Below are positions 7,256 to 15,090 of a stretch of 23,672 nt of DNA, in pieces. The position numbers and the translations under genes are program-made. The number at the start of each line of letters is the position of its first letter. Position 1 is the stretch's first letter. This DNA is from Candidatus Brocadia sp. (GTDB lineage: Bacteria > Planctomycetota > Brocadiia > Brocadiales > Brocadiaceae), in NCBI GenBank assembly GCA_030837935.1, contig JAUQXU010000246.1:1-23672 (forward strand). The letters run 5' to 3'. The notes beneath the pieces were generated by a model. It had not been told where the DNA came from. It was given only the letters and a program-made list of their open reading frames with translations, and made no database searches.

Positions 7256-9013
7256 TTGAGCAGAACAAATTTTATAAAAACTCTTCCCCTTTCCTTTCTG
7301 ACCATTCTTTTTTTGTGCCTTTCCTTTCCACCGGCAGACCTGGGCTATCTTGCATGGGTCGCTCTTATTCCATGGCTCATCCTGATCGTAACTGAGGAGA
7401 AATATATTTGCCTCTATTCCCTGGGTATTGGCGCAGTGTTCTTTGTTATCCAGCTTTCATGGTTACGGCATGTTGCAATTATTGCATGGGTGCTGCTGAG
7501 CTTGTATTGTTCTGCATATTTTCTTGCCTTTGCCTTCTGTACCCGGTTTATAGCCTTTGCATTGAAGTATCCCCTTGTTGTCGTTGCACCCTGCATTTGG
7601 ACGGCAATGGAATTTATACGGTCATTTCTGTTATCAGGCTTTCCATGGTTTTTTGCCGGACACACCCAGTATCAGTATCTGCCGGTAATACAGATCGCAG
7701 ATATCGCCGGTGTTTACGGGATTTCATTCATCATTATCATGGTAAACGCAGCGATTGCAGATCTCATAATTTATTGCTTTCCAAGCCGCAGAGAAATACC
7801 CACCACTGTTTTACCCCTCATCTCCCTAAATCTCCCTTTAAAAAAGAGGAAATATTCGCAAGCCAGCTTTTCTAAAGGGGAGCAGGGGGCAATGCGCAGG
7901 ATAAAAGATTTATTAAAAAGGCTATTTCCTGCAGGACAATACCATGCGTGCTTGTTTCCGGGCAGAAGACTTATTTTTTTCTGCCTGACGTGTATTCTGC
8001 CTCTCGTGCTCCTGACGGCCATCCTGTTTTACGGACTCTGCTGGCTCAAGCATTATCGTCCTCAGGAAGGTCCAACCCTATGCATGGTACAGGGGAATAT
8101 ACCCCAGGATTTAAAATTTGAGTCTACCGAAGAAGATCAAATCCAAATCCTGAAAAAATATTCTGACTTATCAATGCGCCTTAAAGGCACACCGGTCGAT
8201 CTCCTTGTGTGGCCGGAGACCATGATGCCAGGAATCCTTAACATCAGCCCTGAACTTACGGGGAGAAAGATTGACCTGTTATCACAGCTTACCGCCACTC
8301 AGTTAGCGCAGGATTTAAACACAAACCTGCTTGTGGGGGGTATTGCCCTGACTTTTGCTGGAGAGGAACAGATTTATTTTAACAGCGCTTATTCTTATAA
8401 CCGGGAGGGAAAATTATTGGATCGCTACGATAAGATTCACCTTGTGCCATTTGGGGAATTTACACCCCTTAAAAAACAATTCCCATTTCTGGCTAATCTT
8501 GTACCTTACGAAATTGGATTAACCCATGGCCACAGGCGAACATTATTCCATGTCGATACCCCCCAAAATGGAAGTTTTACGTATGGTTCTTCCATCTGTT
8601 ATGAGGATACCGTACCGTCTCTCATCAGAAAATTCAAGAAGGATGGTGTGGATTTTATGTTAAATATAACGAATGATGGCTGGTTCCGCGATAGCGCAGA
8701 ACTCGACCAACACCTTGCCATTATGGTATTCAGGGCAATCGAAAACCGCATCTCTATGGCACGTGCTGCTAATACAGGCATATCTTCTTTCGTTGCGCCT
8801 GATGGCACCATCTATGACAAATTGTCAGACTCTGCAGGAAAATACAGAGAAATTAGCGGTACGCTTACCAATCGTATCAAATTCGTCAAAAAATACAACC
8901 CTTTCTACACCATGTGTGGCGATTGGTTTTCAATCCTTTGCATAGCGGCATCGGGAATTACCCTTTTCGTCACTATGTTTGCAAAAATTTACCACAGAAA
9001 ATGTGAGGTTTGA
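7256..9013 (+). CDS. lnt: Apolipoprotein N-acyltransferase
   Basis: Transfers an acyl chain from phospholipid to the N-terminal cysteine of diacylated lipoproteins at the outer face of the inner membrane. There are about six N-terminal membrane segments up to residue 180, a further one near 237-265, the nitrilase domain at about 275-540 and a final membrane helix near 553-577. The catalytic triad is visible: Glu321 (VWPET), Lys393 (YDKIHLVPFGEF) and Cys448 (SICYED). At 585 residues it is longer than usual (about 500-530); residues 186-212 come from a palindromic repeat that was inserted in frame (see 7813-7890). The start is uncertain: TTG at 7256 is the first common start codon after the in-frame stop at 7232, with no good ribosome site and no early in-frame ATG. 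Confidence 0.94.
   Translation: MSRTNFIKTLPLSFLTILFLCLSFPPADLGYLAWVALIPWLILIVTEEKYICLYSLGIGAVFFVIQLSWLRHVAIIAWVLLSLYCSAYFLAFAFCTRFIAFALKYPLVVVAPCIWTAMEFIRSFLLSGFPWFFAGHTQYQYLPVIQIADIAGVYGISFIIIMVNAAIADLIIYCFPSRREIPTTVLPLISLNLPLKKRKYSQASFSKGEQGAMRRIKDLLKRLFPAGQYHACLFPGRRLIFFCLTCILPLVLLTAILFYGLCWLKHYRPQEGPTLCMVQGNIPQDLKFESTEEDQIQILKKYSDLSMRLKGTPVDLLVWPETMMPGILNISPELTGRKIDLLSQLTATQLAQDLNTNLLVGGIALTFAGEEQIYFNSAYSYNREGKLLDRYDKIHLVPFGEFTPLKKQFPFLANLVPYEIGLTHGHRRTLFHVDTPQNGSFTYGSSICYEDTVPSLIRKFKKDGVDFMLNITNDGWFRDSAELDQHLAIMVFRAIENRISMARAANTGISSFVAPDGTIYDKLSDSAGKYREISGTLTNRIKFVKKYNPFYTMCGDWFSILCIAASGITLFVTMFAKIYHRKCEV
7813..7890. repeat. REP-like palindromic repeat inside lnt
   Basis: A C-rich left arm (CCCCTCATCTCCCTAAAT, CTCCCTTTA) faces a G-rich right arm (TAAAGGGGAG, then CAGGGGG), an imperfect inverted repeat with an A-rich centre. 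The composition is unlike the surrounding coding sequence. It is translated as a basic linker (SLNLPLKKRKYSQASFSK) between the membrane and nitrilase parts. The pattern resembles the CCCCTTTA...TAAAGGGG interspersed repeats of many genomes; whether it is multicopy here needs the whole genome. Confidence 0.55.
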
Positions 9014-9081
9014 AATTTGGAATTTAAAATTATAATACATCTTTTATCCACCTTGCTTTGGTTCATAAAGGGACTTTCTCC

Positions 9082-9111
9082 TTGACATTTTATAAACGTT
9101 AACCGTATAAT
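9082..9111 (+). promoter_or_regulatory. Sigma70-type promoter for mreBCD-mrdA
   Basis: A perfect TTGACA (9082-9087) and a perfect TATAAT (9106-9111) are separated by 18 bases. Transcription should start near 9118, giving an untranslated leader of about 87 bases before mreB. This is the strongest promoter match in the window. Confidence 0.78.
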
Positions 9112-9204
9112 CTGACTTCGAGAGTACTAACTATAAAAAACTACAATACTTGTGGAAAAATTGAGCGTTAGCATAAAGATTTCTCCAAAGAAAAAAACAT
9201 CCGA

Positions 9205-10260
9205 ATGCACCCATTAGATTTCATCTTAGGTTTTGTTTCAACCGACATGGGAATCGACCTTGGCACGGCAAACACGCTTGTTTGCATACCCGGGCAAGGA
9301 ATTGTGTTGTCGGAACCTTCTGTTGTTGCGGTAAAACCAGGCACAAATAAAGTTCTTTTAAATGGGAATGCAGTAGGGAACGTTGCCAAGGCTATGCTTG
9401 AAAGGGCGCCGAGTAGTATATCTGTCATACGTCCACTCAAAAATGGTGTCATAGCAGACTTTGATATCACCGAAGCCATGCTCAAATATTTTATCACGAA
9501 GGTACATAAACGCAAATGGGGAGTCCGTCCCAGGGTGTTGATTGCAATTCCATCTGGTATTACGGCTGTGGAGAAACGGGCGGTAGTCAATTCGGCCGAG
9601 CGTGCAGGCGCACGAGAGGTGTATCTTGTTTCCGAACCAAAGGCGGCAGCGATTGGTGTCGGCCTTCCGGTAGGTGAGCCGGTAGCCAGTATGGTGGTTG
9701 ACATCGGTGGTGGGACTACAGAAGTAGCAGTCCTTTCACTTGGCGACATATTTACGCATGAAAGTCTCAGGATTGCGGGAGACGAATTTGATGAATCTAT
9801 CGTCCAATACATACGAAAAACCTATAACCTGGACATTGGACACCGCACGGCAGAGCAAATAAAGATGGCAATCGGTTCTGCTTATCCTTTGGAAGAGGAA
9901 CTAACCCTGGAAATACGGGGACGCGATGCTATTGCAGGTTTACCCAGGGCAACGACCATTACCTCTGAAGAAATCAGAGAGGCGTTAAGAGAGCCTATCG
10001 ATAAGATTGTAATTGCTGTAAAATCAGCCCTTGAAAGGACGGCTCCGGAATTAGCGTCAGATTTAATAACCAACGGGTTGGTTCTGGTCGGTGGAGGTGC
10101 ATTAATCAGAGGCCTGGATAAATTGCTGGCACAAGAGACGGGTCTGCCGGTACAAATAGGCAATGACCCTTTAACGGCCGTTGCGCGCGGAACGGGTTAT
10201 CTCCTCGAAAACCTTGATTTATTTAAATCTGTTTTACAGGATGAGGACATCCACTCCTAG
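9205..10260 (+). CDS. mreB: Rod shape-determining actin homologue MreB
   Basis: Bacterial actin that forms membrane-associated filaments and positions the elongation machinery. The 351 residues carry the ATPase elements in order: DLGTANTLV (phosphate 1), IAIPSGITAVEKRAV, VVDIGGGTTEVAVLSLGD (phosphate 2), DEFDESIVQYIR and GLVLVGGGALIRGLDKLL (adenosine). The length matches the family. The ATG at 9205 has only a weak ribosome site, but the sequence before SVDLGTA-like DMGIDLGTA is of the right length. It overlaps mreC by 20 bases. Confidence 0.97.
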   Translation: MHPLDFILGFVSTDMGIDLGTANTLVCIPGQGIVLSEPSVVAVKPGTNKVLLNGNAVGNVAKAMLERAPSSISVIRPLKNGVIADFDITEAMLKYFITKVHKRKWGVRPRVLIAIPSGITAVEKRAVVNSAERAGAREVYLVSEPKAAAIGVGLPVGEPVASMVVDIGGGTTEVAVLSLGDIFTHESLRIAGDEFDESIVQYIRKTYNLDIGHRTAEQIKMAIGSAYPLEEELTLEIRGRDAIAGLPRATTITSEEIREALREPIDKIVIAVKSALERTAPELASDLITNGLVLVGGGALIRGLDKLLAQETGLPVQIGNDPLTAVARGTGYLLENLDLFKSVLQDEDIHS

Positions 10261-11071
10261 TTTTAGCAATCTTATAAAAAATCCCCTTGCAACAATAATT
10301 ACCCTTTTAGCAATATCCTTGCTTTTGCTTTTTTTACCACCGAAATTTTCAAACCGTATCAAGATGACCTGTGTTGCCCCGATACGACCCTTACAATGGG
10401 CAACGTGTTTTTGTAGTAATTCAGCCAGTAACTTTTTTGATAAAGTTATCTCTTCGTGGCAGGAGACACACGGGAAAAAAGACCTGGAACAACAAGTCTT
10501 GCAATTCAAAAACAAGCTTGTAGAACAACAGGACACTATCTACAAATTAGAAAACAAATTGCGTATCCTCTCAAGGCTCCCGGCAGAAAATAAAATTATC
10601 AAAAAAAACTCTATACCAGCGGATATTATCGGATATGATGCATCAAATTTCAGGAAAAGCATAATTATCAATGTCGGCACAAAACATGGCATAAAAACCA
10701 ATAATATCGTCATCTCAGACAATGCGCTTATCGGGAAGGTCACCTCGGTAAGTGGAAGCAATAGCGTTGTTCAGCTCATTACAGACCCTGCCTCGCGTAT
10801 CCCTGGCAGGGTAGTTCAAACACGGGAACAGGTAATCCTGGAGGGAGATGGTACTGTTTTTTGTAAATTAAAATATGTGCCGCGCTGGGCAAAGCTCAAA
10901 AAAGGAGATGACATTGTCACCTCTGATATTGGTGGATTTTATCCAGTTTCACTGCCTGTTGCTACGGTAGTAGAAAACGAAACAAAGAGTGGCGCGCTCT
11001 TTCAATCGGTAAAAGTATTACCGCGTGTAAATATTTCGAAAATGGAGAGTGTGCTGGTTATTCTAAATTAA
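10241..11071 (+). CDS. mreC: Rod shape-determining protein MreC
   Basis: Bitopic inner-membrane protein that links MreB with PBP2 and activates the elongasome. The 276 residues show a short cytoplasmic N-terminus, one membrane helix at about 16-34, a coiled coil near 70-105 (KKDLEQQVLQFKNKLVEQQD) and the beta-barrel domain from about 120, including GLIGKVTS-like ALIGKVTSVSGSNS and LITDPASRIPGRV. The ATG at 10241 lies within the end of mreB, so translation is probably coupled. The same frame is open further upstream, but this ATG gives the usual MreC start. Confidence 0.93.
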   Translation: MRTSTPSFSNLIKNPLATIITLLAISLLLLFLPPKFSNRIKMTCVAPIRPLQWATCFCSNSASNFFDKVISSWQETHGKKDLEQQVLQFKNKLVEQQDTIYKLENKLRILSRLPAENKIIKKNSIPADIIGYDASNFRKSIIINVGTKHGIKTNNIVISDNALIGKVTSVSGSNSVVQLITDPASRIPGRVVQTREQVILEGDGTVFCKLKYVPRWAKLKKGDDIVTSDIGGFYPVSLPVATVVENETKSGALFQSVKVLPRVNISKMESVLVILN

Positions 11072-11072
11072 A

Positions 11073-11115
11073 CTGCCTTTGGCAGCACCTTTTAAGCGCC
11101 CCTCTAAAAAGAGGG
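11073..11115 (+). repeat. Two tandem hairpins between mreC and mreD
   Basis: CTGCC-TTT-GGCAG (11073-11085) is followed by CCCTCT-AAAA-AGAGGG (11100-11115). Both are perfect short stems right after the mreC stop. The second resembles half of the repeat found in lnt (CTCCCTTTA...AGAGG). They could be a remnant of an interspersed repeat or could modulate expression of mreD and mrdA; neither has a clear T-run after it. Confidence 0.5.
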
Positions 11116-11153
11116 AAGCATACAATTTTAAAATTCCTTAACATTAAATATTT

Positions 11154-11651
11154 ATGCGTTGGTTCACATTTTTTTGTATCCTTTTCTCCATCTCCCTCTT
11201 TCAGTCAACCATGATGCATTGGGTTAATCTTGGGTCAGCAGTGCCCGATTTGTACTTTCCTTTAGTGGTATTTTATTCCTTTCTCGCCGATGCAAAGCGG
11301 AATACCATTGCAAATTGGTTCACGGGTTTGTCAAAAGATTTGTTTTCGGAAGGGAGTTTTGGAATAAACTCTGTATTTTTTGTTGCGGTAGGATTTTTTA
11401 TCTGGTCATTTCGGGAGATACTGTTTCGGGGACATTTGGTTACCCAGATACTTATCACCTTCATCTTTTCAGTCATATACAATGTACTTTATACTATTCA
11501 TGTCTCGATCTCATTTCATTCACTCCGTCTTTCAACAACATTGTGGATAATCTTTATATGCTCTTCATATACGGCTATGATTGTTCCTGTGCTGTTTTGG
11601 ATATTTAATAAATTTCAGCCTACTCAGAAGCTTTTTTTCAATCAGGGGTAA
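11154..11651 (+). CDS. mreD: Rod shape-determining protein MreD
   Basis: Small integral membrane protein of the elongation complex, 165 residues with about five membrane segments. PDLYFPLVVFYSF and the segment around WFTGLSKDLFSEGSFGINSVFF correspond to the family pattern of a polar GL..D...G motif between helices. Identification rests on this pattern, size and position between mreC and mrdA. The ATG has no obvious ribosome site. Its stop is 6 bases before the PBP2 gene. Confidence 0.88.
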   Translation: MRWFTFFCILFSISLFQSTMMHWVNLGSAVPDLYFPLVVFYSFLADAKRNTIANWFTGLSKDLFSEGSFGINSVFFVAVGFFIWSFREILFRGHLVTQILITFIFSVIYNVLYTIHVSISFHSLRLSTTLWIIFICSSYTAMIVPVLFWIFNKFQPTQKLFFNQG

Positions 11652-11657
11652 ATATCC

Positions 11658-13586
11658 ATGTATCCCTTCCGGTTTAAGGTTATGCTTATTGTCTTCGTTT
11701 TGCTTTTTATTTGTATTGGTGTCCGACTCTTTCAACTCCAGGTTATTGAGACTGATAAGTACAAGGGCATCTCGAAAACCCGTCGTATTGCCACCTATCC
11801 CCTGGATTCAATACGGGGGTCCATTTTCGATAGAAACGGAAAGACCCTGGCTACAGACCAGCATACTTTTGACATATCCGTGCACTACAAGAATCTGCTT
11901 TATTGTTACATCACGCGCAAGAATAAAACTATCCCGAGAATTGCCACAATGGAAGAGCATAAAAAGACAAAAAGTTCGTGCATAGCATGCCATGCAAATC
12001 AAGATGTATGGCTAAAAAAATTATCCCAACTGTTAAACATTCCACAAAGTAAATTGTTAGATCGTACAGAACAGGCAATTGAAAAGGTGGAAAGGCTGAA
12101 GCAAAGTATGGAACAGAAATATGGCAGGGCAATTCGTATCAAAGAGGAAACAGGCTTTTATCCCATTGTTTCGGATGTTGCGTGGGAAAAGGTTATCCAG
12201 ATAGAGATTAAATCAGAGGACTTCCCCGGTGTACGTATCACTCCCCGGTCAGAAAGAATCTATCCGGAACAGGAACTTGCCTCACACATCCTGGGATATA
12301 TAAGCAAACTCACGGAAGATGAATGGAAAGTGCAGAGTAACAAGTGGAATAATTTTATCCTGGCTTCCAGCAGCGCCGGTAACGATACTTCTTCGTTACT
12401 CTATGACGGTTATGCCGAAAACGACAATATCGGAAGGACCGGCGTGGAGGCGTACTACGAAGACGAATTGCATGGACTGCGCGGTAAAAGGTTCGAAGAA
12501 ATTACCTGTAAAAATACCCAAATTGAAAAAACCGTCCTGGAGAGGCCACCGGTTCCCGGAAATGATCTGTATCTTACCCTCGACAGTCAAATTCAGGCCT
12601 ATGCAGAAAAATCACTCGGCACGAATCTTGGCGCAATCATCGTTATGGACCCATGGGCCGGTGAAATATTAGCCATGACCAGCAACCCGCGTTTTAATCC
12701 GAACACGATAGACAAAGATTTTAACAGGCTTATCAGGCATCCTTCCAAGCCATTTCTCAACCGAGCTATACAGGGTGCCTTGCCACCTGGGTCTATTTTC
12801 AAGATTATTACGGCAACTGCCGCACTGAGTTCAAGCGCCATATCTAGCCAAACGAATTTCGAATGTCCCGGCTACACCAAATACAAAAATATCATTTTTA
12901 AATGCTGGTCAGAGCACGGACATGGATCTATTGCCATAGAAGACGCCATTCCCTATTCTTGCAATGTATTCTTCTTTGAAACTGCAAAGATACTTGGGGG
13001 GGATCCTTTATACGCGTGGGCAAAAAAATTTGGTATTGGTGAGAAGACGGGTATTGACCTTCCTCACGAAAAAAGTGGAAATTTGCCCAAATTAGCAACT
13101 ACCGCGAATACCATGAATGTTGCCATCGGACAGGGGGCGTTGCTCACCACGCCACTTCAGCTGGTACGTCTGTATGCTGCAATAGCAAACGGTGGCACAC
13201 TCGTCCAGCCCCATATTTTATCAAAAATCACCAATAGCCAGGGAGAAACTGTTCGAACATTTAACCCGGAGAACAAACAAAAGCTTACCCTGCAGCCCGC
13301 TATTATCAATACCCTCCGCACGACCCTTCAGGATGTAGTCATCCGCGGTACTGCCAAAGACAAAGGATTGGATATATACAAGATTGCCGGTAAAACGGGT
13401 ACCGCCGAAACAGGCCGCCATAAAGACAACCATGCCTGGTTTGTTGGTTATGCCCCTTACGACAACCCGCGGTACTGTTTTGTTGTTCTCGTAGAACATA
13501 CGCGCGGTCATGGCGGAGACATTGCCGGTCCTATTGCGAGAGAACTTATGTCGTACCTATTTCCTGAAATAAATCATGCATTGTAA
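11658..13586 (+). CDS. mrdA: Penicillin-binding protein 2 with a CxxCH heme-type motif
   Basis: Monofunctional class B transpeptidase that cross-links peptidoglycan during elongation. The 642 residues have an N-terminal membrane anchor at about 5-25, a pedestal domain at about 45-300 and the transpeptidase domain from about 300. Active-site motifs are intact: Ser379-x-x-Lys382 (PPGSIFKI), Ser434-Cys435-Asn436 and Lys579-Thr580-Gly581 (KTGTAE). Within the pedestal, Cys108-Ile-Ala-Cys111-His112 forms a canonical c-type heme attachment motif, flanked by HKKTKSS and ANQDVW. It lies in the extracytoplasmic part, where c-type cytochromes mature. Ordinary PBP2 has no cysteines here. The gene follows mreD by 6 bases; rodA, its usual partner, is not next to it. 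Confidence 0.95.
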   Translation: MYPFRFKVMLIVFVLLFICIGVRLFQLQVIETDKYKGISKTRRIATYPLDSIRGSIFDRNGKTLATDQHTFDISVHYKNLLYCYITRKNKTIPRIATMEEHKKTKSSCIACHANQDVWLKKLSQLLNIPQSKLLDRTEQAIEKVERLKQSMEQKYGRAIRIKEETGFYPIVSDVAWEKVIQIEIKSEDFPGVRITPRSERIYPEQELASHILGYISKLTEDEWKVQSNKWNNFILASSSAGNDTSSLLYDGYAENDNIGRTGVEAYYEDELHGLRGKRFEEITCKNTQIEKTVLERPPVPGNDLYLTLDSQIQAYAEKSLGTNLGAIIVMDPWAGEILAMTSNPRFNPNTIDKDFNRLIRHPSKPFLNRAIQGALPPGSIFKIITATAALSSSAISSQTNFECPGYTKYKNIIFKCWSEHGHGSIAIEDAIPYSCNVFFFETAKILGGDPLYAWAKKFGIGEKTGIDLPHEKSGNLPKLATTANTMNVAIGQGALLTTPLQLVRLYAAIANGGTLVQPHILSKITNSQGETVRTFNPENKQKLTLQPAIINTLRTTLQDVVIRGTAKDKGLDIYKIAGKTGTAETGRHKDNHAWFVGYAPYDNPRYCFVVLVEHTRGHGGDIAGPIARELMSYLFPEINHAL

Positions 13587-13648
13587 TTTTTTTTGTGTAG
13601 GTTTAATCTTTTATATTTAATTTTTAATCTCTATAAAGGGAGTGAATG

Positions 13649-14515
13649 ATGAAAGGGATCATCTTGGCAGGTGGCAGGGCAACACGATTGTATCCGGTAA
13701 CAAGGGCAATTTGCAAGCAACTATTGCCAGTCTATGACAAACCAATGATTTATTATCCTTTATCCGTTTTAATGTTGGCAGGAATAAGGGACATCCTTAT
13801 GATTTCCACCCGCGAGGCGCTTCCCAGATTTGTTGATTTGTTCGGCGATGGAAAAGATTATGGCATAAAAATCAGCTATACAGAACAACGAGAACCGCGC
13901 GGACTAGCAGATGCCTTTCTTGTTGGAGAGACATTTATCGGCACCGACAGGGTTTGTCTCGTTTTGGGTGACAATATCTTTTTCGGACATGGCCTTTCAG
14001 ACCTGTTAAAACAAGCCCTTGCTCAAAAAGAAGGGGCTACCGTCTTTGGTTATTATGTGAAAGACCCGCAGCGATACGGGGTTATTGAATTTGATAAGAA
14101 TAATCATGTAATCTCCATCGAAGAAAAACCAACAAACCCAAAATCAAATTGGGCGGTTACCGGACTTTATTTTTACGATAATACCGTGATTGAAATGGCA
14201 AAGAAAGTAAAGCCATCGAAACGGGGCGAGTTGGAGATTACCGATATCAATAATGCGTATTTATCGAAAAAGCAATTAAAGGTCCAGTTAATGGGACGCG
14301 GCTATGCCTGGCTTGACACAGGGACGTATGATTCCTTAATCGACGCATCGGTCTTCATAAAAACCATCGAGGAGAGACAAGGGCTTAAGATAGGCTGTAT
14401 TGAAGAGATAGCTTACCGGATGGGTTTTATTGACGTCAGCCAGGTGAGGAAATTCGCAAACCAGATCAATACCAGTTACGGAGAATATCTGAAAAAGATT
14501 TTACAAGAGGGATAG
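13649..14515 (+). CDS. rfbA: Glucose-1-phosphate thymidylyltransferase
   Basis: First enzyme of dTDP-L-rhamnose synthesis: glucose-1-phosphate plus dTTP gives dTDP-glucose. The 288 residues show the nucleotidyltransferase signature MKGIILAGGRATRLYPVT, then KQLLPVYDKPMIYYPLSVLM, LGDNIFFGHGL (metal-binding Asp) and GRGYAWLDTGTYDSL. The usual GGSGTRL is GGRATRL here, a variation in the phosphate loop. I prefer the ATG at 13649, placed 6 bases from AGGGAG; the ATG at 13646 is an alternative that adds one Met. It starts a two-gene unit with rfbC, 62 bases after mrdA. Confidence 0.96.
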   Translation: MKGIILAGGRATRLYPVTRAICKQLLPVYDKPMIYYPLSVLMLAGIRDILMISTREALPRFVDLFGDGKDYGIKISYTEQREPRGLADAFLVGETFIGTDRVCLVLGDNIFFGHGLSDLLKQALAQKEGATVFGYYVKDPQRYGVIEFDKNNHVISIEEKPTNPKSNWAVTGLYFYDNTVIEMAKKVKPSKRGELEITDINNAYLSKKQLKVQLMGRGYAWLDTGTYDSLIDASVFIKTIEERQGLKIGCIEEIAYRMGFIDVSQVRKFANQINTSYGEYLKKILQEG

Positions 14516-14519
14516 TGCC

Positions 14520-15083
14520 ATGCCTTTTTCCTTCAAACAACTAGCAATACCAGATGTACTATTCATTGAATCCAGGGTGTTTTCTGATGCCAGAGGCTTT
14601 TTCGTTGAAATTTATAAATACCCTGATTTTTCTCAATGTGGCATAACAAAGCATATCGTCCAGATCAACTATTCAAAATCTGAAAAGAATGTACTGCGGG
14701 GACTTCATTATCAGAAAAACCCTATGGCGCAGGGGAAGATCATGCGCGTGATATCAGGTGAAATCTTTGATGTCGCTGTAGATATAAGACAAGGATCGCC
14801 ATATTACGGGAAATGGGTGGGTGAAACATTATCATCGGAAAATATGAGAATGCTGTATATACCTGAAGGTTTTGCACACGGGTTTTGCGTGCTCTCTGAT
14901 AAAGCGGAAATCATCTATCAATGCACACATACCTATTCCCCTGAGAACGAAAGAGGTATTATCTGGAATGATCCTGATTTAAACATACAATGGCCCATAA
15001 AAAATCCGCTTTTATCTGAAAAAGACGTCCGATTTCCTTCGCTCAAAAAAGCGGATAATAATTTTATTTACACTGGCCGATAG
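14520..15083 (+). CDS. rfbC: dTDP-4-dehydrorhamnose 3,5-epimerase
   Basis: Third enzyme of dTDP-L-rhamnose synthesis; a cupin-fold epimerase of 187 residues. The catalytic His63 and the substrate-binding Arg60 lie in VLRGLHYQ, followed by AQGKIMRVISGEIFDVAVDIR and YIPEGFAHGFCVLSD. The length matches RmlC, and the gene begins 4 bases after rfbA with GAGGG upstream. The genes for the second and fourth steps (rfbB, rfbD) are not in the window. It converges with the GT39 gene, only 7 bases apart. Confidence 0.96.
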   Translation: MPFSFKQLAIPDVLFIESRVFSDARGFFVEIYKYPDFSQCGITKHIVQINYSKSEKNVLRGLHYQKNPMAQGKIMRVISGEIFDVAVDIRQGSPYYGKWVGETLSSENMRMLYIPEGFAHGFCVLSDKAEIIYQCTHTYSPENERGIIWNDPDLNIQWPIKNPLLSEKDVRFPSLKKADNNFIYTGR

Positions 15084-15090
15084 GTTCCTT

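Noticed and set aside
9168..9812. A 214-residue open frame on the minus strand opposite mreB
   Set aside because: It is a shadow of the highly conserved mreB coding strand and has no recognisable domain.
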